From Ochotona curzoniae (Eukaryota > Chordata > Mammalia > Lagomorpha > Ochotonidae): a DNA stretch of 64,000 nucleotides. The translations under genes were made by a program, and so were the position numbers. The notes under the pieces are model-generated. The model did no database searches. It saw nothing but the letters and a program-made list of their open reading frames with translations, and was not told the DNA's origin. This document shows positions 20,641-32,825 of the stretch, piece after piece. Numbering within the stretch: the first letter of the stretch is position 1; each line of letters opens with the position of its first letter. The stretch spans positions 15,615,001 through 15,679,000 of the forward strand of contig NW_024467083.1 of assembly GCF_017591425.1 (NCBI RefSeq), written 5' to 3'.

Positions 20641-23235
20641 GCGCATGAATGATAAGTCAGTCAGTTCCTGTGAACCAACTGAGGACCTCAGATGCCACTT
20701 CAAAAGATCTTCAAAGTGACTTCTTAGAGTGGCAATGATAATATGGGAGGCACAGTCATCAGCACCAGCTGGAATTTCACTGGTTAATGGGATGAACCAT
20801 TAGAAAAGCTAGAGAGAGATTTCTAAACCCAGGATGTGCAAGACCTACATCCCTAGTCAGCAGGAAGTAGCAACAGAAGATGAGACGTATCTATATATTT
20901 TTATCAACCCTTAAGAGTAAGGATTGGAAATCTCAGAGAGAATAATGAAATGGGACAGGCAATTAGCTTGCTTAGACTCCTGAACTGGAAGCCACATACT
21001 GCCACCCCCTCCTTATGAGACAATATCTGCCTAACTATCCATCTAGTGTGTTCTTCCCCAGAATATATGCCTTCTCATCTATTACTTAAGGTTTGGATTA
21101 TGAAACAACTCCCCTTTCCAGGCTCATAAGAAGCCAGGCAATGGGCAGTGGCTCTCATTTTCTTCCTGTAGACACAAATGGAAGTAGAAACATCTCTCTC
21201 CCACCACACCTCCACTTCTCCCCTCCCTGCTCACTTTATTCTTGAAAATTGCCTGAGTGTCTTTTAAATACATTTTAAAAAATCAATACTGTAGAAATCT
21301 CAATCCTGTTCATGATTATAATAATAAAATCACTATTGTAGCTATATTAAAAAAAAAAAAAGCTGTCCCTGGCTTCTCCCAGGTCTATGAGACCAAATTC
21401 CACAGGCACAGGCACAGACCCAGACATGCATATTCTAACAAGCAACACATGTAATGCTGGTAGCCGAGCAAATCTGATAGTCACCAGTTTAAAAACATAT
21501 GAATATTCATTACAAATTTATTATCTTAGGGCAAGAACCCCAATAATAGCCAATAACTCCATCAGTGACTTAACTCACATCAAATAAATAGGAAAGTAAT
21601 CATTAGTTGGATAAGAAGTGGAATAGAAGAACATGAAAGAATAGCATCTTTTCAGATAAACATGACACAATTTAATGCAGATTCAAAGAATCTATTAAAC
21701 GAAGACAATGGGCAATATAGGATTAATAGGGCTTATTTCAAGTTTAGCTTGCTTTTCTATAATTTTAACTGCTAAGGAGCAGTTTCTTAGAGGATTACCT
21801 TCATTAAAACCCACCTTCTTATCTTTTTTGCCAGAAAGTCACTCCAAAGCCTATAAAAGCTTACTTTTTTTTTTCAGTTCTTAAGAAGCTAGTTAATCAA
21901 GTTATGCTCAAGTGCATTTGCTTCGTGTCCTTTCTAGGTGTTAACACTGAAATAAATATTTGTTGCATATGCATTTGAGTTATTAATCATGCCTTCTAAC
22001 CATTTATTGTCTTTTTTTTCTCTCTACTAAAAGGTGAAAATTCTGTTAGTATGACCCTCTTTTTTTCACCATCTTGCAACTGAACACCAATGCTTCTATA
22101 TTAATGTAATGGAACATCTCTGTTATTGAGTGTGAACGCTCTCAGTTTACACCCTTCTAAAGTGATTAATTTCTACCTTCATTTTATTTTTGAATGTAGC
22201 TGCACAATAAATAATGCTTCACAAAGAGGCTTTAACCTATCCCCAAAGTCTGTAAGAATATAAAGCCAGTGGTGTAGTAACTTAAAAAAGAGATCAATCT
22301 TATCTTGTATAAAGAAGATAAAAGGCAATTCTGGCAGTAAGCACAATCATGCTTAAGGTTGTAAACCATAGCTGAGACTATTAAGCAAAGCCTGAAAGCA
22401 CATGTTACATTTTGGTTCCTAACCTTGGACAAAGTCTTCAATTCAACGGGTATTAAAAGAATAGAAAAGAAAAGGAAAAAAAAACTTAGTCATCCAGATA
22501 TCTCTTTAGGTTACCTGTGCTAATAAAGCAAAAAAACCTAACAATAACAACAATCATTATGTCACTACACAGCATCGTACAAAGAGGTTTATATATCTGA
22601 AACTGAAAACTGAACTTTCAAGTACAGCTTTTACATTAACAAATAACATCCTAAACTTTACAGGTTAGAAAACCATGTAGAGAGTCTAACAGACTATATC
22701 AGAAGATGAACACGATGTTCCTCAAATCAGTAACACAATTCAGTCATATTAAACACATGCAGGTCCCCGTTAAAAATCCATTTGGATAATACAAGAATTA
22801 CCCTGAAATTTTTGTCAAAGGCACTTAACACTTAACAAATGATAGCAAACCAGGATTAAAGGATTGACAAGTGGATTAGCAGACCTTGTATTGTGAGTTC
22901 CTTCCCGTGAAACCTGAGACTGATTCACCCTCCCTTCCCTAAAGCCTAGCACAGTGTTAGGTATGTAAAAGGAGCTTAAAACATTAAAAGAATAAAACAG
23001 TCAAGATCCTTGAATACAGACTTACTTCTTTAAGTATAACTAACAATTCCCACACTACGGGAATTCCTACATTCTTTTGAGTAAAACATGTAGAGATTAG
23101 ATAAAATTGTGAAGTGCTTTTACCTTTTGGTGTATAGACACAGAGCAGCTGGAGAATGGAGATGGAAGAAATAGGAAACCAATTATCTTGTCTACTCAGT
23201 CATTCATATAAATAGCATAATGTGTAGTATTGAAG
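20641..23235. other. Intergenic stretch, mostly unassigned
   Basis: This is AT-rich DNA with short purine and A runs (for example 21348-21361). A phrase near 22940-22990 (agcctagcacagtgttaggt) resembles the 3' part of an L2 or MIR relic. No gene or CpG cluster was seen. Confidence 0.45.
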
Positions 23236-23568
23236 CTTTAAAAAAAATCATTTATTTTCATTGGAAAGGCAGGTTTACAGAGAGAAGGAGAAATACAGAG
23301 AAAGATCTTCCATTCCCTAGCCCACTCCCAAATGGCCACAACAGCCAGAGCTGAACCAATCTGAAACCAGGAACAGGAGTTTCTTCAAAATCTCCCAGGT
23401 GAGAGCAGGGTCCCAAACACTTGGGCCATTGTCCACTGCTTTCCCAGGCCACATGCAAACGGCTGGTTGGGAAGTGGAGCAGATGGGATAAGAACCAACA
23501 TTCATGTGGGATGTTGGCCCTTGGAGGTGGAATATTAGCCAATTGAGCCATCAAGTCAGCCCCAACAG
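23236..23568 (-). mobile_element. CSINE copy
   Basis: A complete reverse copy: ttattttcattggaaaggca, agagaaagatcttccattcc, ccactgctttcccaggccac, gggataagaaccaacattca and a head complement near 23560. Confidence 0.9.
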
Positions 23569-23689
23569 CATAGAACCTTTACAGTGAGTGGAAAGTTGTA
23601 TATATACAGTAGTAAAATAAAAACATCACTGTGAAATGCAACCATCTTGATTAATATCAACACAAGCAGCATAAAAATATAATCCAGAT

Positions 23690-23770
23690 CAGTCAATGAG
23701 TCTTCTTCACCTATCTTCTAATCTCTAAAATGAGGTTAAGAGTGATACCACCACATAGAGTTTACTGTTT
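23690..23770 (+). mobile_element. Possible MIR fragment
   Basis: The phrase tcacctatcttctaatctc followed by taaaatgaggttaagagtga resembles the MIR core phrase for counting-style stretches (ctcatctgtaaaatggg). It is short, so confidence is limited. Confidence 0.4.
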
Positions 23771-23829
23771 TTGCTTTGTGACAACACAGATGATAGAAAA
23801 TGGCAAAGGCCAGGGCTTCTGAAACATTT

Positions 23830-24360
23830 CTGGAACATGTCCATAACCTGACCTTGGGTTCTTGGAAAGTCCTCAAAGGGGAGTGAGAGTATCTCAGTAT
23901 CTCAGTAACTTCCAGGATGAGATCTCCCTGTCCTTTTACAGCTCAGGGAGTAAGCCTACTGCCCCAAGGTTGGGTTCTGTAGGGGAACTGAAAGGACTTG
24001 TTCGCCTGGGTCTGAATGCTACCAGGTGGGATATATCTCTTACTGATGAAAAAGTTTAAAGTGCCTGATGCTTAAACTGGGTATCTGTGTTCCATGCCAT
24101 TACAGCTGATCGGATCATATGTATGGCACACTAATATAAAATCGGTTAATTGAATGATTCGTATCATGTGCCAGTGCTCTCTTAGTTAACTGGATGATCA
24201 TTGCTTAAGGACCCTTGAACACGGCAGATCTCTTTTCTTCCCCTTGTGGTGAAATGGGACAGTACACCAGTCAGTACTGGCTGCTGAATAAAGACTCCTA
24301 AGCTTTTAAGAGTCTGCCTCTAACTTACTTCTGGGATAAATTTGGCCAACTCACAACAGT
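23830..24360 (+). mobile_element. Possible old LTR (ERVL-like)
   Basis: The right end carries tgctgaataaagactcctaa, a polyadenylation-like signal followed by about 60 bases ending in actcacaaca, as in U5 regions of mammalian LTRs. No partner LTR, primer-binding site or coding remnant was identified, so this is tentative. Confidence 0.3.
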
Positions 24361-25536
24361 TTTTGTTTGTTTTTGGATTTTGAAAGATTGGGATGTCTCT
24401 TGAGCAAGACAAGCATTTAATAAGTGTTAATTATCAAAACTATTAATAGTATGATTATGTGGATGCTGCTGCAATACATCTTGTATAAAATTGGATGGAT
24501 CCTGCCTACAAGTTTATAATCCAAGACATAGTTGTTACATGTCTTGGTTTCACCACTTCTGGATTAGGATAATAACACAACCTTCATATAAACTGTAAAA
24601 ATTAAATTGTATATGTGTATCTGTATGTGTGTGCATGGTGAGCATGCCAGCAAAATTTAATGCAGAAAAATAATGAAGACAAGCTCACTGACAGGCCAGG
24701 AGGGTATCTCAGCAAAGAACTTGAGAGCCTTATCTTCATTTAGATCAGTCTTTACAGATCTCTTTACAGGACCCTCTTTCTCCTCCCCTTATGGCTTTCC
24801 AGAATGTTGACAGGTGGAAAGCTTTCCCGGGTGTGGAATCCCTCCCACAACTTCACAGTACCCTGCTTGGTGAAGGAAAAATAAGATTCCCCTAAGCTGT
24901 TCGTACATGGAGGGCTGGGACCCACCCAACCAGACTGCTGAACAATGACAAGAGTTTTGATATGCAAACGTTGGTTTACTTCTAAGGTTTTCTTCCTTGT
25001 TCTATTGTAGAGAATTTTTTTTTCTCTGTGAGGTACTTCCTGAAGGCAAAGGAGACACAGGATGCATATTAAAGGGAGTAAGCTTTTTAACACAAGTTAG
25101 AACCACATGATCACCACATAAATGAAAACATAATGGTCATGAATAGTTTCTCTCCAATTTGTTAAGAACATATTTTTGTGTACATATATTGTTTCAATTG
25201 AAAATGACAGAAATAGATTCTGCAAAGAATAATATTCATTTGAAAATGGTAGCATTTCACATGAGAAATAGGCATGTCATAATAAACTATGAGTATATTC
25301 AAGGAAGTCAAGCAAATGAAGATCATTCAAGGCAAAAATGACCTGAATTATTTTTAAACAATAATCTTGGATGACAGTGATGAATGGCCATAGTGAAGCT
25401 AGTCCAAGGTTTAATTGCTAGGCAGAGGTTCTTACAGTATACATTTTATATGAGGTTTGGTGACTTCAGTGAAAGCTTATACTCCAGCAGTCTTTTATGA
25501 TAGTTACTATTAGATAACCATGCATTAAGAACATCT
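24361..25536. other. Intergenic stretch, unassigned
   Basis: A 109-codon minus-strand frame (24764-25093) begins with a hydrophobic stretch resembling a signal peptide, but it has no recognisable domain, no CpG context and no supporting structure. The remainder is AT-rich with no named repeat. Confidence 0.45.
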
Positions 25537-25862
25537 TGTGGCCTGTGAAATGGCCCAACTGGCGGATTCTCCACCTCCAAGTGCTGACATATCGTCAGGC
25601 ACTGATTCATGTCCCAGTTCTCCACTTTCAATCCAGCTTCCTGTCTGTGGCGGGTAAAGCAACGGAGGCTGGCCCAAAGCTTGGAACACTGCACCCATGT
25701 GGGAAATCCTTAAGAAGCTCTTGGCTCCTGGCTATAGATTGGATCAACTCCAACCATTGTGGCCATTTGGGGAGTGAACCTGTGTGTGAAAGATCTTTCT
25801 CTCTCTCTCATTCTCTCTGTAAATCTGCCTTTCCAAGGAAAATAAATCAATCTTTAAAAAAA
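25537..25862 (+). mobile_element. CSINE copy
   Basis: The sense order is tggcctgtgaaatggcccaa, attcatgtcccagttctcca, aatccagcttcctgtctgtg, gaagctcttggctcctggct, ccatttggggagtgaac, a CT-rich run, gcctttccaaggaaaataaa and an A-tail. Confidence 0.9.
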
Positions 25863-25867
25863 AGAAA

Positions 25868-26205
25868 AATGGGCCCAGTGCAATAGCTTAGCGGCTAAAG
25901 TTCTTGCCTTGAACGCTTCGAAATCCCATATTGTGGGCTCCGTTTCTAATCCCAGAGGCCCTGCTTCCCATCCAGCTCCCTGCTTGTGGCCTGGGAAAGT
26001 AGTTGAGGATGGCCCAAAGCCTTCGGACCCTGCAACCACGTGGGAGACCCAGAAGTGGCTCCAGGTTCCTGACTTCAGATTGGCTCAGCTCCAGCTATTG
26101 CAGCTGCTTGAGGAGTGAATCAGTAGATGGAAGATTTTCCTGTCTCTCCTCTGTATATCTGACTGTCCAATAAAAAAATAAGTCTTTAAAAAATAAAAAA
26201 GAAAG
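25868..26205 (+). mobile_element. CSINE copy, directly after the previous one
   Basis: It opens gggcccagtgcaatagctta and has tctaatcccagaggccc, the ccctgcttgtggcctgggaa block, tgaggagtgaatcagtagat and a 3' end tgtccaataaaaaaataagt. It is inserted in the A-tail of the preceding SINE. Confidence 0.92.
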
Positions 26206-26282
26206 AAAAAACATTTTTTGTTAGTGTTGACACACAAGTGACTCCATCTTGATTATGAGATGCTTCACCTTACTTTTTTATT

Positions 26283-28870
26283 TCAAAAATTAATTTTAAA
26301 TAATTTTCAATATTATTTACATAGTTGAGAGGGATGCATGCTCATGTGGGCCTCCAATTAGTATGGGGAGGGTCAAGGCATGGGGAAAGCTTGGTTGGAC
26401 AAATGCTTTCAGTTCTTTTCTTGTCACTGTCCTGACATGCAAGAGAGGCAGAGGGGGAGACCGCTCTTTGTTGTCAAACTACATCAGTACCTAGGATGGG
26501 GGACAGTCATTTAATGATGCCTTAGAGACTGTGACATGGGCAAGAATGCTCTAAGGGTATCACATGAATGGTTCAGATAGTTCTGAGACATTTTCACCTT
26601 CATTGCACGAGGGTTAAGCGAATCATTATAAGGTCTATTGGCTGATCAAGTCAACCTCAGTGTGCATGCATAGACCCAGACACTTGCTGCAAAGCTTGTT
26701 CAGGGGAGTTATTCAACCTGTTCTTTCCACCCTCTGATGAAGAACTCGATATCCTCTGATGACCTACAATGAGCTGGCTGTCATGTCTTCCATCTGCATC
26801 TGGGCATGCTATCCACTGCACAGGCATCAGTAACTGAGAATTCCCAGTCCAATACATGCACTCCAAACCATGTATCTTGTGATTTTCCCTATGGCCAGGA
26901 TTTGAGTCCAGTCATTTAAATAGGAAGCCCCGGCCCCCCAAGAAATCTCACATAGGGTGACCTCAGACTTGATTCTTATGTGTACCAGCCAATGCATTGC
27001 TAGGTTCAGTTCATTACCTGCACCAGTCAACACACCTACTGGTGGATACATCTGCCCAGTCATTCTGTCCCAGCCCCATTTCACATAAACTCATGGGTGC
27101 TGCAGCCCAGCATAGCACAGCACAGCCTATCAAAGACCAGTCCTCACCTGGTCCTAGCAGGTGCTGGAGTCTCAACAGGGTGACCCCCAATTACCTCCCT
27201 AGGTCTACCCACAGCCCCAGATATTGACATGTGCCAGCCTCTACGGTGGCCTAGCCTGTCCCAGCACATATCCCAACAGCTCTCATGTATACCCATGGAT
27301 GCTGCTGCTTAGCTCAGTCTAACCCACCCCCAGATCAGGCCCACACACATGTCAATGGGTGCTGCTGCCTTGACCAGTTCAGCCCATCCCCAGCCCTGGC
27401 TCTTATGCTCACAGTGGGAGATGCAGCCCAGCAGTGGAGTGTTCACACAGTTCTTCTATCAGACCTGTTTCCAGCCCCAGATCTTGCACCTGCCAGAGGG
27501 CACTGGAGACGAGCCTGACCTGACATAAACCCAGTCCTAGCACTTGTCAGTTGTTGCTATGGACTGCATAACTGGTTGGCCTGCACTCATTCTGGCTTTT
27601 ATATGCACCAGTGGAAATGACAACCTAGCCCAGGCTGGCTGGCCCACAGACCCAGCCCAAATGCCAACTGATGGGTTCTGCAGCCCTGCCCAGACAGGTC
27701 TACCCTCAATCTCAACTTTTCACATTCACCCATGGAAGTAGTGGTACAGGAGGGGATTTCCCAAGGCTCCCTCACCAAGGCCTGCTCTCAGCCCCAGGTC
27801 TTGTGCAAGCCAGCAGGTACTGTGGCCCAGTGTGAGATGACCCACCCCAAGTCTTGGCATTTGCCAACAGGTGTTGCTGCCCAGCTCAGCCTAGCCCATT
27901 CTTAATCCCAGCTCTTATCAACAGGTACACCAGCCTAGCCCATTCCCAGTACTAGCCCTCATGTGAACTGGCAGATGTGTGGCCCAACCTGGTGCAGCTT
28001 ACACCCTATCCTGGTTCTTGCTCATGACAATATGTACTGTGGACTGGCACATCCTAATCTACCCTCAGGCCTGGCCCACACCTACGCTGATGGGTGCTGC
28101 AGCCAAGCCTGGCCTAGCTCTCAAGCTCACCAACAGGGTGTCCTTGGTCCAGAAAGGAAGTTCCCCAAGTTCCCCTACCAAGCCTGCTCCCAGCCCTGGA
28201 TTTCATGAGTGCTAGAATATGCTGTTTGCCGAACATGGCTAGCTCCAAGTCCTGGCATGCACCAGTGGGTATTACCGCCTAGCCCAAGTGACCTACACCC
28301 AATCGTACCTGTCCCCAGACCCAGTCCACACACAAGGGGTGCTGAAGCTTTGCTCAGCCTGGTCTGCCCCCAACCCTGGCTCTGATATAAACTGGTGGCT
28401 GCCTAGCCTGGCATTGCCAATACTACATCCTGGCTCCCATCTAAACCAGTGTATAGTACAACCAAGCCAAGACCAGTCTGTACCCCAGATCTCACTCTTG
28501 CATTCACCAATGGGAATCACAGTATAGAAGAGGAATCCCAAAAGTTCTCTTACCAGGTCCACTCCCATCCCTCGATCTCATATGTACCAGCAAATGCCAC
28601 AGCCCTGCTTGGCATGGTCTGTCTTCAGTCCTGGTCTTTATATGTACCAGTGGGTGCTGCAACCTGGCTCACCCAGGCTTTTCCCAGTCCCTACTCCTAT
28701 GAGTGTTAGGTAAGTTCTTGTAAGGTGAATTCCATGATCAAGCATGCCTCGGCCTGGCACCACCCCTAGATCTCATGTAAACCAGAGGTGGTGCAATCCT
28801 ACAGAGGCAAACCCACAAGTACCCTACAGAATCTCCCCTCAATCTGGTTTTCTGGTCTTTCATATGAGCC
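26283..28870 (-). mobile_element. Array-bearing retroelement, copy 4
   Basis: Read on the minus strand, the A-rich end lies at 26283-26320 and the 3' domain at 26320-27000. The latter matches copy 3: compare gaatgctctaagggtatcac here with gcatactctaagggttctgt at 10127, and the shared gggtgacctcagacttgatt. From about 27000 to 28860 is the tandem array (units such as accagtgggtgctgcaacct and atgggtgctgcagcccagc). Near 28830 it matches the outer end of copy 3 (tctgtccccagatctggttt versus tctcccctcaatctggtttt). No LINE coding sequence follows, so both copies end in the same zone without reaching an ORF. Confidence 0.66.
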
Positions 28871-28985
28871 AATTCCCCTAATATATTTCCTTCATCTATC
28901 TTCTATACATCCATCTATAAATCTAACAGACAGGATTTATAATAAACCCATCAAAAATTTAAATACGCATTTGACACATATAACA

Positions 28986-29418
28986 TGTGGCTGGCGTTCT
29001 GGCACAGAGGGTTGATACCACCAGCATTCCTTATTGGCACAGGTTCAAATTCCAACTGCTTCACTCATAGCCAGATCCCTGTTTTGCGCTCATGGAAAAC
29101 AACACAGAATGCCCCAAGTACTAGCCCCCCTGAACCAACAAGAGAGACCCAGTTTAAGCTCCTGGCTCCTAGAGGCTGGGACTTCCAATGGCCCAGCTGC
29201 CTGCTAATAGCCTGGAAAAGCAATACAGGATGGTCCAAGTGCTTAGAACAACACACCCATATGGGAGACCCAGGGGAGGTTATTGGTTCCCAGCTTTGAT
29301 CAGCTCAATCTGGCTGGCTGTTGCAGTCATTTGGAGAGTAAATCAGAGGATGGAATATCCTGTCTCTCCTTCTTAGTAAAATCTGCCTGCCAAATAAAAA
29401 TAAATAACTCTTTAAAAA
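28986..29418 (+). mobile_element. CSINE with an internally duplicated middle
   Basis: This copy is about 100 bp longer than the others because the centre occurs twice. First come ggaaaacaacacagaatgcc and agagacccagtttaagctcc (29092-29162), then ggaaaagcaatacaggatgg and gggagacccaggggaggtta (29213-29282). It ends with gcctgccaaataaaaataaa. Either an internal duplication or a template switch between two SINE copies would explain it. Confidence 0.82.
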
Positions 29419-29937
29419 GTTCATAGAAGGCTTAATTAGGGCATAATATGGGTGATCTAGGCCCAGGAGATACAGACCAACAATTCTCAAAGAATCATGG
29501 GAAGCATTCCAAAGTGGTCAAATTCAGTTCAGAATTCATGTGTTACACAGTGGGGATACATTGTCTTGGTCCCCAAATCGTGGCTTTTCAAGAACATGAT
29601 TGGCTAAAAAGAATCGTTGGAGATAGGGAGGCTCTTAAAAACATACGAATAAAAGAGGCTATTGATTAATTTTAAGAAAGGGCTTTCTTGGAATGGATAA
29701 GGGACGTATAGAGCAAAGCACTGCTCAAGGTCGCTCCAGGTGGCTAAAACAAAGCCTGCTTTTGGTACGATCACCCACGTCACACTGACCTGAGAGATAA
29801 GGTTAGTAGTTCGGTCCCGTCACTCCTCTCCCTAGGTGTTTCTCTTGTGTGCCTTGCAGGCTTTTTAGGGCAATCCATACTCAACTCCATGTACTTTAAG
29901 TTCAAAATTAAGTTGTGGAAGCTTTTACAGCATTGTC
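29419..29937. other. Intergenic stretch, unassigned
   Basis: No stop-free frame with a known motif was found. The sequence resembles old retroviral-type filler but no LTR end or primer-binding site was identified. Confidence 0.4.
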
Positions 29938-29953
29938 AAAAATGCTTACCCTT

Positions 29954-30284
29954 GGGCCCAGCGCGGTGGCACAAGTGGTTAAAGGTCCTCGCCTTGCACG
30001 CCCGGGATCCCATATGGGCGCTGGTTCTAATCCCGGCAGCCCCGCTTCCCTTCCAGCTCCCTGCCTGTGGCCTGGGAAAGCAGTCGAGGATGGCCCAAAG
30101 CTTTGGGAACCTGCACCCGCGTGGGAGACCCAGAAGAGGCTCCTGGGTTTGGATCGGCATAGTATCGGCCTGTTGCGCTCACTTGGGGAGTGAATCATCG
30201 GACGGAAGATCTTCCTCTCTGTCTCTCCTCTCTGTATATCCGCCTTTCCAATGAAAAAAATAATAAAAATAAATCTTTAAAAAA
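29954..30284 (+). mobile_element. Very young, full-length CSINE
   Basis: It is full length from gggcccagcgcggtggcaca to the A-tail, with many CpGs retained. The flanking duplication aaaaatgcttacccttggg is perfect over 19 bp (29938-29956 and 30283-30301). The last bases overlap the SINE start. It carries the same diagnostic block, tttggatcggcatagtatcg, as the reverse copy at 11191-11509. Confidence 0.97.
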
Positions 30285-30424
30285 AAATGCTTACCCTTGG
30301 GAAAGAGGAAAAGTACTCGGGGAAGGACAAAGGGAAGACATGCAGGTAATGTTTCATGTGTTGATGTGGGGAATAGTAATAGAATAATTCACCCTGTGTA
30401 TTTGTATTAATCAGCTCTGTGTAC

Positions 30425-30552
30425 TTTTTAAAGATTTGGGGTTTTTTTGTTTGTTCATTTGTTTTAATTTTGAAAATCAAAGTTTCAGAGAGAGTGGGAG
30501 ACAGAGAGATCTTCTATCCAGTCGTTCACTATCCAGATGGTTGTATTGTTAC
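30425..30552 (-). mobile_element. CSINE fragment (3' end only)
   Basis: Only the tail-side phrases are present in reverse: ttttaaagatttgggg, gagagagtgggagacagaga and tcttctatccagtcgttcac. This is a 5'-truncated insertion. Confidence 0.7.
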
Positions 30553-30708
30553 GGGGAAGTAGAGCAAAATAAAGGAGGATACTCCACTTCATGTCTCATA
30601 TGACAGAAGAATTTCCATGTGGACAAATTAGGAAATAAATCAAGATTTATTACGGCAGAAGTCTTCTGTCACAGTAATCACAAGATTGGCTGTAGGAGAG
30701 GGCACAAT

Positions 30709-31057
30709 GGGCCCAGCGCAGTAGCCTAGTGACTAAAGTCCTTGCCTTGCAGGCCGGGATCCCATATGGGCTTCGGTTCTAATCCCGGAGGCCCCACATC
30801 CCATCCAGCTCCCTGCTTGTGGCCTGAAAAGCAGTCAAGGATAGCCCAAGGCCTTGGGACCCTGCGTCCGCATGGGAGACCAAGGAGAAGCTCCGGGCTC
30901 CTGGCTTCAGATCAGTTCAGCTCCGGCCATTGCAGCCACTTCAGGAATGAACCAATGGATGGAAGATCTTCTCTGTATATCTTCTTTTCCAATAAAAACA
31001 AATAAAGTCTTTCAAAAAGAGAGAGAGAGAGGGAGGGAGAGAGAGAGAGAGAGAGAG
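30709..31057 (+). mobile_element. CSINE with GA-expanded tail, inserted into an older SINE
   Basis: A full sense copy from gggcccagcgcagtagccta to ttccaataaaaacaaataaa, then a (GA)n tail at 31017-31057. A perfect 12-bp duplication, gagggcacaatg, flanks it at 30698-30709 and 31058-31069. The interrupted sequence continues as an older SINE. Confidence 0.93.
31017..31057 (+). repeat. (GA)n microsatellite in a SINE tail
   Basis: A gagaga run with a few ggga interruptions, at the junction of the SINE tail and the duplicated target. Confidence 0.9.
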
Positions 31058-31060
31058 GAG

Positions 31061-31350
31061 GGCACAATGAGCTAATCCTCTGCCTGTAGTTTGAGACCCA
31101 GCTGCTCCACTTCCCATCCAGCTCCCTGCTTGTAGCCTGGGAAAGAAGCAGAGGATGGCTCGCATCCTTCGGCTGCAACCATGTGGGAGATCCTAAAGAA
31201 GCTCCTGGCTCCTAGATTCAGATTGGCTGAGCTCTGGCTGTTAATATCAATTTGAGGAGTGAGCCAGTGTGAGGAAGCCTTCTCTGTTTCTCCTTCTTGC
31301 TTTGTAAGTTCTGCTTTACAAATGAAAATAAAATAACCTTTAAAAAAAAA
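31061..31350 (+). mobile_element. Older CSINE, host of the preceding insertion
   Basis: The sense phrases agtttgagacccagctgctc, cacttcccatccagctccct, gaagctcctggctcctagat and acaaatgaaaataaaataac are in order. Its head is separated by the insertion; upstream bases ggctgtaggagagggcacaa (30688-30707) probably belong to it. Confidence 0.8.
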
Positions 31351-31689
31351 GAAAATGGTAAAATTGGCATTTATCAATTGGCAGGGGGTGGGAATCATAA
31401 AGGGCAAGAATAACAGCTAACAAGCAACAAGAGGCCAGAGACAAAACCCATCAAAGGGTTGGAACCGTAATCCAGTCTAGCCTGCTCATGATAAAATAAA
31501 AACAAAACAGAACAAACAAAACATAAGAAGGGTATGATTGGTAACTTCTTTTTAATGATGAAACTAGAAATTCAGAAGGGCCTTGCTAAATGCATATTCT
31601 GGGCAGAAACAAATATCTTGTACACTCCCTTTCTCCTTTCATTAGGGACCTGACTCTTTTTAATACTTAATAGTTCACCTAACTCAAAA

Positions 31690-31895
31690 ATTAGGGCTGA
31701 GTCAGGTTGAAGGCAAGAACTAGGAGTTTCATCTAGGTCCAAATACTTCGGCCATCTGCTTCTGCTTTTCCCAGGCCATTAGCTGGGAGCTGGATTGGAA
31801 GTGGAACAGACAGAATTCTAATTGGCATCCATATGGGATGTTAGTGTCACAGGCAACGGCTTTACCTGCCACAGCACAATGCCAGCTGCATTCAC
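31690..31895 (-). mobile_element. CSINE, tail side missing
   Basis: Reverse phrases are ctgcttttcccaggccatta, gcatccatatgggatgttag and cctgccacagcacaatgcca at the head side. The A-tail, CT-rich and gatcttcc parts are absent. Confidence 0.72.
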
Positions 31896-32502
31896 TTAGT
31901 TTCTATTATATCAACAACCCATATTTCTCAGTGCTCACAAAACAAATGTTTTTTTTCCCCCTTCCTTCCATCACGTGAGAGCTACCATCTACTATGTTTC
32001 ATTGGGTTCACTTGAGCTCAAAACTCCTCTTGGTTTCCTTCTAGGAATATATTAGCCTCTGGTACCCAGGTTAAAAAGCTGTTATTGTTTGAGATCAGCT
32101 TTTCACATGACAGACTACAGAAACTCGGATGAAAATGGCACATATCACAGCTGGCTGCATTAAAATTCCCTGCTAAGATATATGCAGCTAGCTCAAATCT
32201 TTCATTTTTATCTATTTGGTCTAGTCACCTCCACATGCCGGGAATCACTGTATGTTTCTCTGAGTCCTCGACTTATTGCATACTTTTACAGCTTATCAAG
32301 GTTCAGTTTCTTTACCATAAGCTATTTTCTTCTACTGAACCTGTTATTTTATGTATGAAATTGAGACCCCAAATTAGTTCATCTTGCTTAATCAGAAGAC
32401 AGAGTTTTCTTGGTGGGGGATGCTGGTTTAGATCAGAACCCACTCTGAGATCAGAAAGCTGTACTACTAACCTTAAGTAAACGGCATTGTTTGTTCTGTT
32501 TT
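31896..32502. other. Intergenic stretch, unassigned
   Basis: No gene, RNA or named repeat was seen. An 81-codon frame at 32235-32480 lacks any recognised motif. Confidence 0.45.
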
Positions 32503-32825
32503 TTTTTTAAAAGATTTATTTATTTTTGTTAGACAAATTTACAGAGAGGAGAGTTGGAAAGATCTTCAATCCACTGGTTCACTCCCTGAAAAGACCACAA
32601 TGGCCAGAGCTGCACTGATTTGAAGCCATGAACCAAAAGCTTCTTCCAAGTTTCTCACATGGATGCAAGGTCCCAAGACTTTGGGCCATACTCTGCTGCT
32701 TTCCCAGGCCACAAGCAGGGCACTTGACAGGAAGTAGAGCAGCTGAGATGTGAACCGGTGTCTATATTGGAACCCGGAACTTACAAGGGAAAGAATTAGG
32801 CAATTGAGCCCTTGAACTAGGCCAG
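32503..32825 (-). mobile_element. CSINE copy
   Basis: A full reverse copy: ttttttttaaaagatttatt, tttacagagaggagagttgg, atccactggttcactccctg, ttcttccaagtttctcacat, gctttcccaggccacaagca and a head complement near 32820. Confidence 0.88.

Noticed and set aside
24764..25093. 109-codon minus-strand frame with a hydrophobic N-terminus
   Set aside because: The leader resembles a signal peptide, but the rest matches no family I know. An AT-rich chance ORF is more likely. Conservation in rabbit would reopen it.
29954..30284. tRNA-gene-like A and B boxes in SINE heads
   Set aside because: They are the internal Pol III promoter of the tRNA-derived SINE. No cloverleaf or anticodon arm of a functional tRNA is formed.
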